Origin: Streptomyces luteogriseus
Lineage (GTDB): Bacteria > Actinomycetota > Actinomycetes > Streptomycetales > Streptomycetaceae
DNA length: 64,000 bases
NCBI RefSeq assembly: GCF_014205055.1
Contig: NZ_JACHMS010000001.1
Location: 1,240,001 to 1,304,000 of the forward strand
Reading direction: 5' to 3'
Shown here: one piece after another, positions 43,328-52,758 of the stretch
Numbering within the stretch: the stretch's first letter is position 1
Layout of the letters: the number at the start of each line of letters is the position of its first letter
The notes under the pieces: generated by a model
What the model saw: only the letters and a program-made list of their open reading frames with translations
Database searches by the model: none
Told to the model about the DNA's origin: nothing
Position numbers and translations under genes: made by a program

Positions 43328-44326
43328 TCAGCTGTTGAACGCGGCGTCGAAGGACGCGCTGGGCGGCTCGAAGTCGAAGGCCTTGAGCCGCGTCAGGGCC
43401 TCGGGAGCACCCTGGAGGCGGTCCATGCCGGCGTCCTCCCATTCGACCGAGACGGGGCCTTGGTAGTCGATGGAGCGCAGCATGCGGAAGACGTCCTCCC
43501 AGGGGACGTCGCCGTGCCCGGCGGAGACGAAGTCCCAGCCGCGCCGCGGGTCGCCCCAGGGCAGGTGGGAGCCGAGCCGGCCGTTGCGTCCGTCGAGGCG
43601 CTTGCGGGCCTCCTTGCAGTCGACGTGGTAGATCCGGTCACGGAAGTCCCAGAGGAAGCCCACCGGGTCGAGGTCCTGCCACACGAAGTGGGAGGGGTCG
43701 AAGTTGAGGCCGAAGGCGGGGCGCCGGCCGACCGCTTCCAACGCGCGGGCCGTCGTCCAGTAGTCGTAGGCGATCTCGCCGGGGTGGACCTCGTGCGCGA
43801 ACCGCACGCCCTCGGCGTCGAAGACGTCCAGGATCGGGTTCCAGCGGTCGGCGAAGTCCTGGTACCCCCGCTCGATCATGGCCTCGGGGGCGGGCGGGAA
43901 CATGGCGACCAGGTGCCAGATGGCGGAGCCGGTGAACCCGATGACGGTGTTCACTCCGAAGGCGGCCGCGGCTCGTGCGGTGTCCTTCATGCGTTCCGCG
44001 GCTCGCCGGCGGACCCCTTCCGGATCTCCGTCGCCCCAGACCGCTTCCGGGACGATCGCCTGGTGGCGCTCGTCGATGATGGCGTCACAGACGGCCTGAC
44101 CGACCAGGTGGTTGGAGATCGCCCAGCACTTGAGGCCGTACTTGTCGAGGAGCTGGTGCCTCGACTCCACGTAGGAGGGATCGGCCAGCGCCTTGTCGAC
44201 TTCGAAGTGGTCGCCCCAGCAGGCGAGTTCGAGTCCGTCGTAGCCGAAGTCGCGGGCCAGGCGGCAGACCTCCTCCAGGGGCAGGTCCGCCCATTGGCCG
44301 GTGAACAGGGTGAAGGTGCGCGGCAT
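43328..44326 (-). CDS. Sugar phosphate isomerase/epimerase family protein (TIM barrel)
   Basis: A 332-residue soluble TIM-barrel protein. Motifs: [66 protein letters not shown] (Glu/His), [15 protein letters not shown] (Asp/His) and [11 protein letters not shown] (Glu), forming a typical divalent metal site. It probably isomerises or beta-eliminates the keto-sugar made by the adjacent Gfo/Idh/MocA dehydrogenase (13 nt apart). Last gene of the ABC-importer operon. Confidence 0.88.
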   Translation of the reverse strand: MPRTFTLFTGQWADLPLEEVCRLARDFGYDGLELACWGDHFEVDKALADPSYVESRHQLLDKYGLKCWAISNHLVGQAVCDAIIDERHQAIVPEAVWGDGDPEGVRRRAAERMKDTARAAAAFGVNTVIGFTGSAIWHLVAMFPPAPEAMIERGYQDFADRWNPILDVFDAEGVRFAHEVHPGEIAYDYWTTARALEAVGRRPAFGLNFDPSHFVWQDLDPVGFLWDFRDRIYHVDCKEARKRLDGRNGRLGSHLPWGDPRRGWDFVSAGHGDVPWEDVFRMLRSIDYQGPVSVEWEDAGMDRLQGAPEALTRLKAFDFEPPSASFDAAFNS

Positions 44327-44339
44327 CCTCGTGGCCTCC

Positions 44340-45551
44340 TCAGACCGCGATGGGCGTGTAGACGGAGTTCTTCTCGGCGCTCTCCTCGACCGCCGCGAGC
44401 ACGCGCTGCACCTGCAGCCCGTCGGCGAAGGAGGGTTCGGGGCGGCGGCCCTCGGCGATGGCGTGGACGAGGTCGCGGGCCTGGTGGACGAAGGTGTGTT
44501 CGTAGCCGAGGCCGTGGCCCGGCGGCCACCAGGCGTCCAGGTAGGGGTGGTCGGGTTCGGTGACCAGGATCCGGCGGAAACCGGCCTCCGCGCCGGGCTC
44601 GGTGGCGTCGTGGAAGGACAGCTCGTTCAGCCGCTCCAGGTCGAAGGCGAGCGAGCCGCGCTCCCCGTTGAGCTCGATGCGCAGGGCGTTCTTGCGGCCG
44701 GTGGCGTAGCGGGTGGCCTCGAACGAGGCGAGGGCGCCGGAGGGGAAGCGCGCCGTGAACAGCGCGGCGTCGTCCACGGTGACCTGGCCGGTGCCGGCGG
44801 AGGTGACGGCGGACAGGCCGCTGGTCGCGCCAGTGGGCAGGGGCCGTTCCCGTACGAACGTCTCCGTCACCGCCGAGACACCTGCCAGCGGCTCCCCCAC
44901 CAGGTACTGCGCGAGGTCGACGATATGCGCGCCCAGGTCGCCGAGCGAGCCCGAGCCGGCCTGTTCCCTGCGCAGCCGCCAGGTCAGCGGGAACCGGGGG
45001 TCGACCAGCCAGTCCTGGAGGTACGTCACGCGCACGTGTCGCAGCCTGCCCAGGCGGCCCTCGGCGACCATGCGGCGGGCCTGGGCGGTGGCGGGAACCC
45101 GGCGGTAGTTGAAGCCGACCATCGCCACCTGGCCGCGGGCGTGGGCCTCTTCGGCCGCCAGTGCCATCGAGGTGGCTTCCTCTACGGTGTTGGCGAGGGG
45201 CTTCTCGCACAGGACGTGCTTGCCCGCCGCCAGGGCGGCCAGGGCGATCTCGGCATGGCTGTCGCCGGGGGTGCAGATGTCGACCAGGTCGATGTCGTCC
45301 CGTTCGACGAGGGCCCGCCAGTCGGTCTCGGTCGAGGCCCAGCCGTGCCGGTCGGCCGCCGCGCGGACGGCGGCGGCGTCCCGGCCGCAGATCACGGCCT
45401 GCACGGGGTTCAGTGGCAGGTCGAAGACGTGGCCCGCGGTGCGCCAGCCCTGGGAGTGGGCGGCGCCCATGAAGGCGTAGCCCACCATCCCCACGCGCAG
45501 GGGTGGCTTCCCTGCCTCGGTCCCTTCTGACTCCGCTTGCGGCTGTCCCAT
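44340..45551 (-). CDS. Gfo/Idh/MocA-family oxidoreductase
   Basis: A 403-residue NAD(P)-dependent sugar dehydrogenase. The Rossmann motif is [36 protein letters not shown] follows, and the catalytic-type EKPLANT lysine lies in [15 protein letters not shown]. The [18 protein letters not shown] helix carries Asp and His seen in glucose-6-phosphate 3-dehydrogenase and inositol dehydrogenase relatives. Likely oxidises an imported sugar or cyclitol, perhaps to a 3-keto form. Start ATG 45551 has GAGGAGG upstream. Downstream of the binding protein by 55 nt. Confidence 0.9.
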   Translation of the reverse strand: MGQPQAESEGTEAGKPPLRVGMVGYAFMGAAHSQGWRTAGHVFDLPLNPVQAVICGRDAAAVRAAADRHGWASTETDWRALVERDDIDLVDICTPGDSHAEIALAALAAGKHVLCEKPLANTVEEATSMALAAEEAHARGQVAMVGFNYRRVPATAQARRMVAEGRLGRLRHVRVTYLQDWLVDPRFPLTWRLRREQAGSGSLGDLGAHIVDLAQYLVGEPLAGVSAVTETFVRERPLPTGATSGLSAVTSAGTGQVTVDDAALFTARFPSGALASFEATRYATGRKNALRIELNGERGSLAFDLERLNELSFHDATEPGAEAGFRRILVTEPDHPYLDAWWPPGHGLGYEHTFVHQARDLVHAIAEGRRPEPSFADGLQVQRVLAAVEESAEKNSVYTPIAV

Positions 45552-45606
45552 ACGGGTGTCCTCCTCGTCCTGGTCGGGGTGGCGCACGTGGGGGGTGCGG
45601 GGCGGC

Positions 45607-46653
45607 TCACTTGAAGCCGGTGGACATGTACTGGTCGATGTTGGTCTTGTCGACGACGGCCGAGTAGAGCGTCAGCGACGACGGGATCTCGAACTCGGCG
45701 AGCCCCCCGATGCCCTTGCTCTGGCCGAGGGCACGGGCCAGGTCGATCGCGGAGGCGGCCATGGTCGGCGGGTACAGCACGGTCGCCTTGAGGACGCCGT
45801 CGTCCTGCTTGATGGCCTGGAACGCCGAGAGCGCCCCTGCGCCGCCGACCATCAGGAAGTCGTCGCGCCCGGCCTGCTCGATGGCGCGCAGCGCGCCCAC
45901 GCCCTGGTCGTCGTCGTGGTTCCACAGCGCGTCGAACTTCGACTGGGCCTGGAGCAGCTGGGCCATCTTGGCCTGGCCGGACTCGACGGTGAACTCGGCG
46001 GCCTGCCGGGCGACCTTCTTGATGTTGGGGTAGTTCTTCAGAGCGTCGTCGAAGCCCTGGGTGCGCTGCTTGGTGAGCTCCAGGTTGTCCAGGCCGGCCA
46101 GTTCGATGACGCGGGCGCCGGACTTGCCCTTGAGCTTCTCGCCGATGTAGTGCCCTGCGTTGAGGCCCATGCCGTAGTTGTCGCCGCCGATCCAGCAGCG
46201 GTAGGCCTGCGGGGTGTTGAAGATGCGGTCGAGGTTGACGACGGGGATGCCGGCCCGCATCGCCTTCAGGCCGACCTGGGTGAGGGCCTTGCCGTCGGCT
46301 GGCAGCACGACCAGGACGTCGACCTTCTTGTTGATGAGGGTCTCGATCTGGCCGATCTGCTGGGCGGTGTCGTTGGAGCCCTCGGTGATCTCCAGGGTGA
46401 CGTCGGAGTACTTCTCGGCGCGGCTCTTGGCGTTGTCGTTGATGGCGTTGAGCCAGCCGTGGTCGGCCTGCGGTCCGGCGAAGCCGATGGTGACCTGCTT
46501 GCCGGGCTTGTCGTCGGCGGCCGGCTGGTCGTTGCCGGCCGGCTCGTCCTTGGAGTCGGAGGGCTCGTTGCTCGTGCACCCCGTGAGGAGGGCACCGGCG
46601 GAGACGGCGGCGGCCCCGAAGAGCAGCCCTCTGCGGCTCGTGATCTCGGTCAT
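45607..46653 (-). CDS. Sugar ABC importer substrate-binding lipoprotein
   Basis: A 348-residue type-1 periplasmic-binding-fold protein of the ribose-binding family. The N-terminus has SRRGLLFGAAAVSAGALL with lipobox LTGC, so it is likely a Tat or Sec lipoprotein anchored outside the membrane. The mature part shows QVTIGFAGPQADHGWLNAIN, EITEGSNDTAQQIGQIETLI and GLNAGHYIGEKL. The ligand is unknown, probably a monosaccharide, cyclitol or derivative. It follows the permease gene by 49 nt. Confidence 0.92.
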   Translation of the reverse strand: MTEITSRRGLLFGAAAVSAGALLTGCTSNEPSDSKDEPAGNDQPAADDKPGKQVTIGFAGPQADHGWLNAINDNAKSRAEKYSDVTLEITEGSNDTAQQIGQIETLINKKVDVLVVLPADGKALTQVGLKAMRAGIPVVNLDRIFNTPQAYRCWIGGDNYGMGLNAGHYIGEKLKGKSGARVIELAGLDNLELTKQRTQGFDDALKNYPNIKKVARQAAEFTVESGQAKMAQLLQAQSKFDALWNHDDDQGVGALRAIEQAGRDDFLMVGGAGALSAFQAIKQDDGVLKATVLYPPTMAASAIDLARALGQSKGIGGLAEFEIPSSLTLYSAVVDKTNIDQYMSTGFK

Positions 46654-46702
46654 GGCGGGGGAACCTTTCCTCAGGTCGTGCCAAGCGGGGGCGGTACGGC
46701 TT

Positions 46703-47722
46703 TCAGGTCGTGCTCGCGGTACGGCGCTGGACCAGCACGGCGGCGACGATGATCGCGCCCTTGGCGATCTGCTGGACGTCGCTCTGCAGGTTGTTCAGGG
46801 CGAAGATGTTGGTGATCGTGGTGAAGATCAGGACGCCGAGGACGGAGCCGGTGATGGTGCCCCGGCCGCCGGTGAGGAGGGTGCCGCCGATGATCGCGGC
46901 GGCGATGGCGTCGAGTTCGTAGAGGTTGCCGTTGGTGTTCTGGCCGGAGCCGGCCAGGACGATCAACAGGAAGGCGGCGATGCCGCAGCACAGCCCGGAC
47001 AGCAGGTAGAGGTAGAGCCGCTGGCGGCGGACGTCGATACCGGCGAGCCGGGCGGCCTCCGGGTTGCCGCCGACGGCGACCGTGCGGCGTCCGAAGGTGG
47101 TGCGGTTGAGCACCAGCCAGCCGATGACCGTGACGACGGCGAACACCATGACCAGGGGCGGGATGCCGAGGACGTAGGCGTCGCGCTCCCCCAGGTCGAG
47201 GACGGACGGCACGGTGACGATCTGCGTCCTGCCGTCGGTGATCTGGAGGGAGAGGCCGCGGGCCGAGGCCAGCATGGCGAGGGTGGCGATGAACGGCACC
47301 ATCGCGCCGTAGGCGATGAGGACGCCGTTGACCAGGCCGCACCCGACTCCGACGATCACCGCGGTGAAGAGGATGCCGGCGAAGCCGTACTCCTGCGTGG
47401 CGACGGTGGTGGCCCACACGGAGGCGAGGGCGACGATCGCGCCGACCGACAGGTCGATGCCGCCGGAGACGATGACGAAGGTCATGCCGACGGTGACGAC
47501 CCCGATCACCGAGGCCTGGGTGAGGACGAGTTGCAGATTGCGGGTGTCGAGGAACTCGTCGGGCTTGGTGATGCCGCCGATGACGATCAGCACGGCGAGC
47601 ACGCCGAGCAGGGACAGCGTGCGGACATCGGCGCGGATCAGCAGGCCGCGCCAGGCGGGGGGCCGGACCGGGGGCACCTTGTCGGTGCTGCTGTCCAGCG
47701 GCGGGGAGACGGGCTGCGTCAT
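46703..47722 (-). CDS. Sugar ABC importer permease (RbsC type)
   Basis: A 339-residue membrane protein with about ten helices. The family signature MTFVIVSGGIDLSVGAIVAL and the cytoplasmic NPEAARLAGIDVRRQRLYLY loop are present, as is GGTLLTGGRGTITGSVLGV. It forms the channel with the ATPase encoded just upstream (4-nt overlap). Confidence 0.93.
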   Translation of the reverse strand: MTQPVSPPLDSSTDKVPPVRPPAWRGLLIRADVRTLSLLGVLAVLIVIGGITKPDEFLDTRNLQLVLTQASVIGVVTVGMTFVIVSGGIDLSVGAIVALASVWATTVATQEYGFAGILFTAVIVGVGCGLVNGVLIAYGAMVPFIATLAMLASARGLSLQITDGRTQIVTVPSVLDLGERDAYVLGIPPLVMVFAVVTVIGWLVLNRTTFGRRTVAVGGNPEAARLAGIDVRRQRLYLYLLSGLCCGIAAFLLIVLAGSGQNTNGNLYELDAIAAAIIGGTLLTGGRGTITGSVLGVLIFTTITNIFALNNLQSDVQQIAKGAIIVAAVLVQRRTASTT

Positions 47723-49236
47723 GACGCCGGGCTTCCTTCCATGACCAGGTCGAGTACGCGGTGTTCGTCGAGCTCGCGGGCGGGTGCCGTGTGGACGACA
47801 CGGCCCTCGCGCAGCACCAGCACACGGTCGGCGAGGCCGAGCACCTCGGGCACCTCGCTGGAGACCAGCAGGACGGCGAGGCCCTCGTCGGCGAGCCGGC
47901 GGATGACCGCGTAGAGCTCGGCACGGGCGCCGACGTCGACGCCGCGGGTGGGTTCGTCGAGCAGCAGCACCTTGCAGCCGCGCAGCAGCCAGCGGGCCAG
48001 GACGGCCTTCTGCTGGTTGCCGCCGGACAGGGTGCGCACGGGCACGGACGGGTTGTCCGGCCGGAGCGACAGTTCGCGGGTCGCGGCCCGGGCGGCACCG
48101 AGTTCGGCGCCCCGGTCGATCCAGCCGCCGCGCGAGAAGCGGGACATGGAGGAGACCGACACGTTGCGGGTGACGGACTCCAGCATCAGCAGGGCCTGCG
48201 CCTTGCGCTCCTCGGGGGCGAGGCCGAGTCCGGCCCGGACGGCGGCCCGTACGCTGCCCGGCTTCAGTGCCTTTCCGTCGACCAGCACCTGACCGGCCGT
48301 CGGTTTACGGGCACCGTAGACGGTCTCCAGGATCTCCGAGCGGCCCGAGCCGACGAGTCCGGCGAGGCCGACGATCTCGCCGGGCCGCACCTCGAGGTCG
48401 AGCGTCTCGAACTCCCCCTGCCGGGAGAGCCCTTGGACCTTGAGCACGGGTTCCGCACGCGGCGGGGCGACGGGCCGGTCCGGGAAGACGTACTCGACGT
48501 TGCGTCCGGTCATCAAGGCGACGACCTCGCGGGTCGGGGTCGACTTCGCGGGGAGCCCGCCCGCGACGGCCCGGCCGTCCTTCAGCACCGTCACCCGGTC
48601 GCCGATGCGGCGGATCTCCTCCAGGCGGTGCGAGATGTAGACGACGGCGACTCCGGCGGCGGTGAGGTCGCCGACGATGCGGAAGAGGTTGTCCACCTCG
48701 TCCGGGTCGAGGGCGGCGGACGGTTCGTCCATCACGATGAGCCGCACGTCGTGGGAGAGCGCCCGCGCCATGGACACGATCTGCTGCTGAGCCGCCGACA
48801 GTTCACCGACCAGCCGGGCCGGGTCGATCTCCGCATGCCCGAGTCGCTTCAGCAGAGCGGCCGTTGACGCCTTGGCCGTCTTCCCTCGTACGACGAAACC
48901 GGCGGCGGTCGGCTCATGTCCCAGGTGTACGTTCTCGGCGACCGACAGATGCTCCACCAGGTCGAGTTCCTGGTAGATGGTGGCGATGCCGAGGCGCATG
49001 GCGGCGATCGGCGAGCGCAGCGTCACCTCCTCGCCGCGCCAGCGGATGGTCCCCGTGTCGGGCTGGTGGGCGCCGGCCAGCACCTTGATGAGGGTGGACT
49101 TGCCGGCCCCGTTCTGGCCGAGCAGGCAGTGCACCTCACCGGCCTGGACGTCGAGGTCGACGCCGTCGAGGGCCCGGACTCCGGGGAAGGACTTGGTGAT
49201 GCCGGACATGCTGAGCAGCGGTGGTTCTGGTGCCAT
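47719..49236 (-). CDS. Sugar ABC importer ATPase (RbsA type, double)
   Basis: A 505-residue protein with two ABC domains. First half: Walker A GQNGAGKST, signature LSAAQQQIV, Walker B LIVMDEPSAAL. Second half: GLVGSGRSE at the degenerate Walker A, signature LSGGNQQKA, Walker B VLLLDEPTRGVDVG. This duplicated arrangement is typical of CUT2 ribose-class importers. First gene of the importer operon, 118 nt after the ROK regulator on the same strand. Confidence 0.93.
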   Translation of the reverse strand: MAPEPPLLSMSGITKSFPGVRALDGVDLDVQAGEVHCLLGQNGAGKSTLIKVLAGAHQPDTGTIRWRGEEVTLRSPIAAMRLGIATIYQELDLVEHLSVAENVHLGHEPTAAGFVVRGKTAKASTAALLKRLGHAEIDPARLVGELSAAQQQIVSMARALSHDVRLIVMDEPSAALDPDEVDNLFRIVGDLTAAGVAVVYISHRLEEIRRIGDRVTVLKDGRAVAGGLPAKSTPTREVVALMTGRNVEYVFPDRPVAPPRAEPVLKVQGLSRQGEFETLDLEVRPGEIVGLAGLVGSGRSEILETVYGARKPTAGQVLVDGKALKPGSVRAAVRAGLGLAPEERKAQALLMLESVTRNVSVSSMSRFSRGGWIDRGAELGAARAATRELSLRPDNPSVPVRTLSGGNQQKAVLARWLLRGCKVLLLDEPTRGVDVGARAELYAVIRRLADEGLAVLLVSSEVPEVLGLADRVLVLREGRVVHTAPARELDEHRVLDLVMEGSPAS

Positions 49237-49354
49237 GCGGATTCCCCCTGGCGGGCGGGCCGGTGTCAGGGCGCTTGTCGAACAGGCGTGTTCAGGGCAG
49301 GGCAGGCAGAGCGGGGCAGGGCGCTGTGCTGATGAGCCGTGCTGTCGAGACGGA

Positions 49355-50545
49355 CTACGCGGGTGAGAACAGGTGGTCGCTGATGAGCCGGGCCCCGCCG
49401 ATGACTCCGGCGGTGGGACCGAGTTCGCCCAGGACGATGGGCAGGTTGCCGGTCGCCAGCGGCAGCGACTGGCGGTAGACCTGGGTACGGATCGCGGCGA
49501 GCAGGGTGTGGCCGAGGCCGGTCACCCCGCCGCCGATCACCACCAGGCCGGGGTTGAAGAAACTGACCAGGCCGGCGATGACCTGGCCGGTGCGGTTGCC
49601 GCCCTCGCGGATCAGATCGAGGGAAGCGGCGTCACCGGCGGAGGCCGCCGCGGCCACGTCGACGGCGCTGAGGCCGCCGTTCGTCTCCAGCCGCGATGCC
49701 AGTTCGGCCGAAAGTCCCTGCTGGGCGGCCTCCGTGGCGTCACGGGCCAGGGCGGCCCCGCTGAAGTGGGCCTCCAGGCAGCCGCGGTTGCCGCAGGCAC
49801 AGGGGCGGCCGTCGGGGACGGCCTGGATGTGCCCGATGTCGCCGGCGCTGCCCGTCGTACCGCGGTAGACCTCACCGCCGACGACGATGCCGCAACCGAT
49901 GCCGGTGCCGATCTTGACGCAGAGGAAGTCGGCGACGGTGCGGGCAACGCCCGCGTGCTGCTCCCCCATCGCCATCAGGTTCACGTCGTTGTCGACCATG
50001 ACAGGGCAGCCGAGTTCCTGGCTGAGCGCCTCCCGCACGGGGAAGCCGTCCCAGCCCGGCATGATCGGCGGGGCCACCGGGATGCCCTCGGGGAAGCGGA
50101 CCGGGCCCGGGACGCCGATGCCGGCGCCGTCGAACCCCTCCGCGAGCCCGGAGGCCCGCAGTTTCGCGGCCATGGCCAGGACCTGCTCGAAGACCGCGAC
50201 GGGGCCTTCGCGCACGTCCATGGGCTGGTTGAGGTGCCCGAGGGTCTCCAACTCGGCGTTGGTGACGGCGACGTCGACCGAGGTCGCGCCGATGTCCACG
50301 CCGAGGAAGCGCAGTTCGGGGTTGAGCCGGATGTTGTGGGAGCGGCGGCCACCGCGCGAGGCGGCGAGTCCGTCGGCCACCACCAGCCCCGTCTCCAGCA
50401 GCCGGTCCACCTCCACGGCCAGCTTGGACCGCGAGAGATCGACCTGGTCGCCCAGCTGGGCACGGGAGTTGGGACCGCCGTCACGCAGCAGCTTGAGCAG
50501 CCGGGCCTGGTGGGCGTTCGCGGGTCGCGCGGTCATACGTCTCAC
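49355..50545 (-). CDS. ROK-family transcriptional repressor/sugar kinase-like
   Basis: A 396-residue ROK protein. An N-terminal winged helix (ANAHQARLLKLLRDGGPNSR, LSRSKLAVEVDRLLE) is followed by an ASKHA kinase-like fold with LGVDIGATSVDVAV, VDNDVNLMAMGE and the zinc motif CACGNRGCLEA. As a regulator it probably senses the imported sugar and controls the ABC operon next to it. The GTG at 50545 (GGAGGGG upstream) is preferred; an ATG at 50536 is also possible and the frame up to 50728 is not credible. The 254 nt upstream end in a small repeat. Confidence 0.9.
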   Translation of the reverse strand: MRRMTARPANAHQARLLKLLRDGGPNSRAQLGDQVDLSRSKLAVEVDRLLETGLVVADGLAASRGGRRSHNIRLNPELRFLGVDIGATSVDVAVTNAELETLGHLNQPMDVREGPVAVFEQVLAMAAKLRASGLAEGFDGAGIGVPGPVRFPEGIPVAPPIMPGWDGFPVREALSQELGCPVMVDNDVNLMAMGEQHAGVARTVADFLCVKIGTGIGCGIVVGGEVYRGTTGSAGDIGHIQAVPDGRPCACGNRGCLEAHFSGAALARDATEAAQQGLSAELASRLETNGGLSAVDVAAAASAGDAASLDLIREGGNRTGQVIAGLVSFFNPGLVVIGGGVTGLGHTLLAAIRTQVYRQSLPLATGNLPIVLGELGPTAGVIGGARLISDHLFSPA

Positions 50546-50741
50546 GAGCCCCTCCCCGCCTGATCGGCCTGTGCGCGCCGGTTTTCCGCCACCTCGGTGG
50601 CTTGCTTTCGGAGGGAACGTAGCAGCGGCTGCCGGGAGTGGGAAGAAGTCGCGCAGGAATTGCCCCCCACTTTTTCCACTCACAGGACAAAGCGGTGGCG
50701 ACGGGTGCCACACCTCGCAGCCGGACACGGTGGCGCCACGA

Positions 50742-50806
50742 AGCCCCGGAGCTACGGGAGAACAGGAGCCCCGGAGCTACGGGAGCTACGAGCTACGAGC
50801 TACGAG
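50742..50806. repeat. Small tandem repeats GAGCTAC and GCCCCGGAGCTACGGGAG
   Basis: Two copies of GCCCCGGAGCTACGGGAG (starting 50743 and 50768) and then about four 7-bp GCTACGA units that run into the last codons and stop of the GntR gene. Confidence 0.65.
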
Positions 50807-51477
50807 CGGGAACGCGCGTGGTACGACCGGCGCGTGTGCTCGGTGTGTGCGCGCATCAGCTGGGTGGCACGCTGTTCGTCCCGGTCGGAGACCGCCGCGA
50901 TCAACTCCCGGTGCTCGATCCAGGACTGGTGACCGCGCCGACGGGCCACAGGCGTGTAGTACCAGCGCACCCGCCGGTCGACCTGGGCGGCGAGTTCGGC
51001 GAGGACCGCGTTGCCGGCGAGCTCCATGATCTTGGCGTGGAATCGGGCGTTCATGGCGACGGCCCCGTCCACGTCGTCGGCCTCGACGGCCTTCTCGCCC
51101 TCGGCGCACAGCGATTCCAGGGCGGCGATGCCCGCGCTGTCGGCGTTGGCCGCCGCGAGCCGGGCGGCCTCGGCCTCCAGCAGCGTACGGACCGTGAGGA
51201 GCTGGTCGGCCTCCTCCTCCGTCGGCTCGTGCACGAACGCGCCCTGCGCGGGCCGCAGATCGACCCACCCCTCGGTGTTGAGCCGTTGCAGCGCCTCACG
51301 CACCGGCTGCCGGGAGACCCCGAGATGCCCGGCGAGTTCACTCTCGACGAGATGCTGGCCGGGCTGGAGCGCACGGGTGGTGATGAGTTCGAGCAGTGCC
51401 TCGTAGACACGGTCGCGCAGCGGACCCGGGCGTTCCAGCTTGGGTACCGCCCCCTGGGGCAGGCCTGTCGACAGCAT
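50800..51477 (-). CDS. GntR-family (FCD) transcriptional regulator
   Basis: A 225-residue FadR-subfamily regulator. The winged helix is LRDRVYEALLELITTRALQP with HLVESELAGHLGVSRQPVRE, and the C-terminal helical FCD domain binds small carboxylates (RTLLEAEAARLAA, MNARFHAKIMELAGN, HRELIAAVSDRD, with metal-binding His/Asp). It lies between KAS III and the ROK gene near oxalate/formate genes, so oxalyl-CoA, oxalate or glycolate are likely effectors by inference. Start ATG 51477 has AGGAGGGG upstream; 259-aa frame from 51579 is too long. Site B lies about 70-95 nt upstream, suggesting autoregulation. Confidence 0.9.
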   Translation of the reverse strand: MLSTGLPQGAVPKLERPGPLRDRVYEALLELITTRALQPGQHLVESELAGHLGVSRQPVREALQRLNTEGWVDLRPAQGAFVHEPTEEEADQLLTVRTLLEAEAARLAAANADSAGIAALESLCAEGEKAVEADDVDGAVAMNARFHAKIMELAGNAVLAELAAQVDRRVRWYYTPVARRRGHQSWIEHRELIAAVSDRDEQRATQLMRAHTEHTRRSYHARSRS

Positions 51478-51547
51478 CGCGGTCCCCCTCCTCGGCAGGG
51501 CCGTGCACAGCGCGGCGCGAGCCGGTATCGCCGCAGAATCAGTATTG

Positions 51548-51570
51548 ATTGTCTTTCGTCTACAGTCTAC
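51548..51570. promoter_or_regulatory. GntR-type operator candidate, site B (gntR)
   Basis: ATTGTCTTTCGTCTACAGTC contains the TTCGTCTAC core (51555-51563) and, on the other strand, ACTGTAGAC, as at sites A and C. It precedes the gntR gene, in the gap after the KAS III gene's 3' end. Confidence 0.5.
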
Positions 51571-51633
51571 GGCGCACAAGAGCCAGGCTTTCGGGGAGTT
51601 GACCCCGTCACACCACGAGGGACCGAGCCGCGC

Positions 51634-52572
51634 TCAGGGGCAGCGCACGACCTGCCCCGCGTACGACAGGTTTCCGCCGAAGCCGAACAGCAGCACCGGG
51701 TCGCCCGTGGTCAGCGCCCCCTGCTCGACCAGCTTCGAGAAGGCCAGCGGGATGCTCGCGGCCGAGGTGTTGCCGGACTCGGTGACATCGCGTGCGACGA
51801 CGGCGTTGACGGCGCCGATCTTCTGCGCGAGGGGCTCGATGATGCGCAGGTTCGCCTGGTGCAGCACCACTCCGGCGAGGTCGGCCGGCTCCAGCCCCGC
51901 CCGCTCACAGGCCTTGCGCGCGATGGGCGGCAGCTGTGTGGTGGCCCAGCGGTAGACGCTCTGCCCTTCCTGGGCGAAGCGCGGCGGGGTGCCCTCGATG
52001 CGCACCGCGTTGCCCATCTCGGGCACCGAGCCCCACAGCACCGGACCGATCGCCGGCTCGTCGGCGGCCTCCACCACCGCGGCCCCGGCCCCGTCCCCCA
52101 CCAGCACGCAGGTGGTGCGGTCGCTCCAGTCGGTCACCTCGGACATCTTGTCGGCCCCGATGACCAGCACCCGGCTCGCGCCCCCCGCGCGGACGGCGTG
52201 GTCGGCGGTGGCCAGGGCGTGGGTGAAGCCCGCGCACACCACGTTGAGGTCCATGGTGGCGGCCTGCGGGATGCCCAGGCGGGCCGCGGCCCTGGCCGCC
52301 ATGTTGGGCGAGCGGTCGACCGCCGTGGAGGTGGCGACCAGCACCAGGTCGATGTCCGCCGGGGTCAGTCCGGCGGCGGCGAGGGCCTTGGCGGCGGCAT
52401 GGGCGGCCAGCTCGTCGACCGGCTCGTCGGGCCCGGCGATGTGACGCGTACGGATGCCCACCCGGCTCCTGATCCACTCGTCACTGGTGTCCACCAGGCT
52501 TGCCAGATCCTCGTTGGTGAGGACCTTGGCGGGCTGATAGTGGCCGACGGCGGCGATGCGCGAGCCGTTCAT
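51634..52572 (-). CDS. Beta-ketoacyl-ACP synthase III (FabH-like)
   Basis: A 312-residue KAS III protein. The Cys-His-Asn triad is intact: Cys in NVVCAGFTHALATA, His in GVVLHQANLRIIEP and Asn in ESGNTSAASIPLAF, plus RVGIRTRHIAGP and GDGAGAAVVEA. It condenses an acyl-CoA with malonyl-ACP or another partner. There is no acyl carrier or fabD beside it, so it is an isolated paralogue; a role in a small metabolite or in the oxalate region is unknown. Start ATG 52572 has GAGGGGG upstream. Confidence 0.9.
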   Translation of the reverse strand: MNGSRIAAVGHYQPAKVLTNEDLASLVDTSDEWIRSRVGIRTRHIAGPDEPVDELAAHAAAKALAAAGLTPADIDLVLVATSTAVDRSPNMAARAAARLGIPQAATMDLNVVCAGFTHALATADHAVRAGGASRVLVIGADKMSEVTDWSDRTTCVLVGDGAGAAVVEAADEPAIGPVLWGSVPEMGNAVRIEGTPPRFAQEGQSVYRWATTQLPPIARKACERAGLEPADLAGVVLHQANLRIIEPLAQKIGAVNAVVARDVTESGNTSAASIPLAFSKLVEQGALTTGDPVLLFGFGGNLSYAGQVVRCP

Positions 52573-52758
52573 TGGGTGGATCCCCCTCGTTGCCTTGGGT
52601 AGCGGATCCACCAGTCTGATCAGTGACTCACGAGTACGACGGCAGCCAAGGCGACAGGAAACGAGCGCCGGGGTTGTCAGCTTCGGTCAGGAGCCCGGAC
52701 GCCCGGACACCTGTCGAATGCCCACCCGGCGCCGCCGGCTCCCGACCGCGCCCGGCTC

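Noticed and set aside
38092..43338. A 1748-codon open frame on the plus strand
   Set aside because: It is antisense to the inositol-synthase-like gene and the secreted ThuA/DUF1080 gene, has low-complexity Gly/Val/Arg composition and no family motif; it arises from third-position GC bias.
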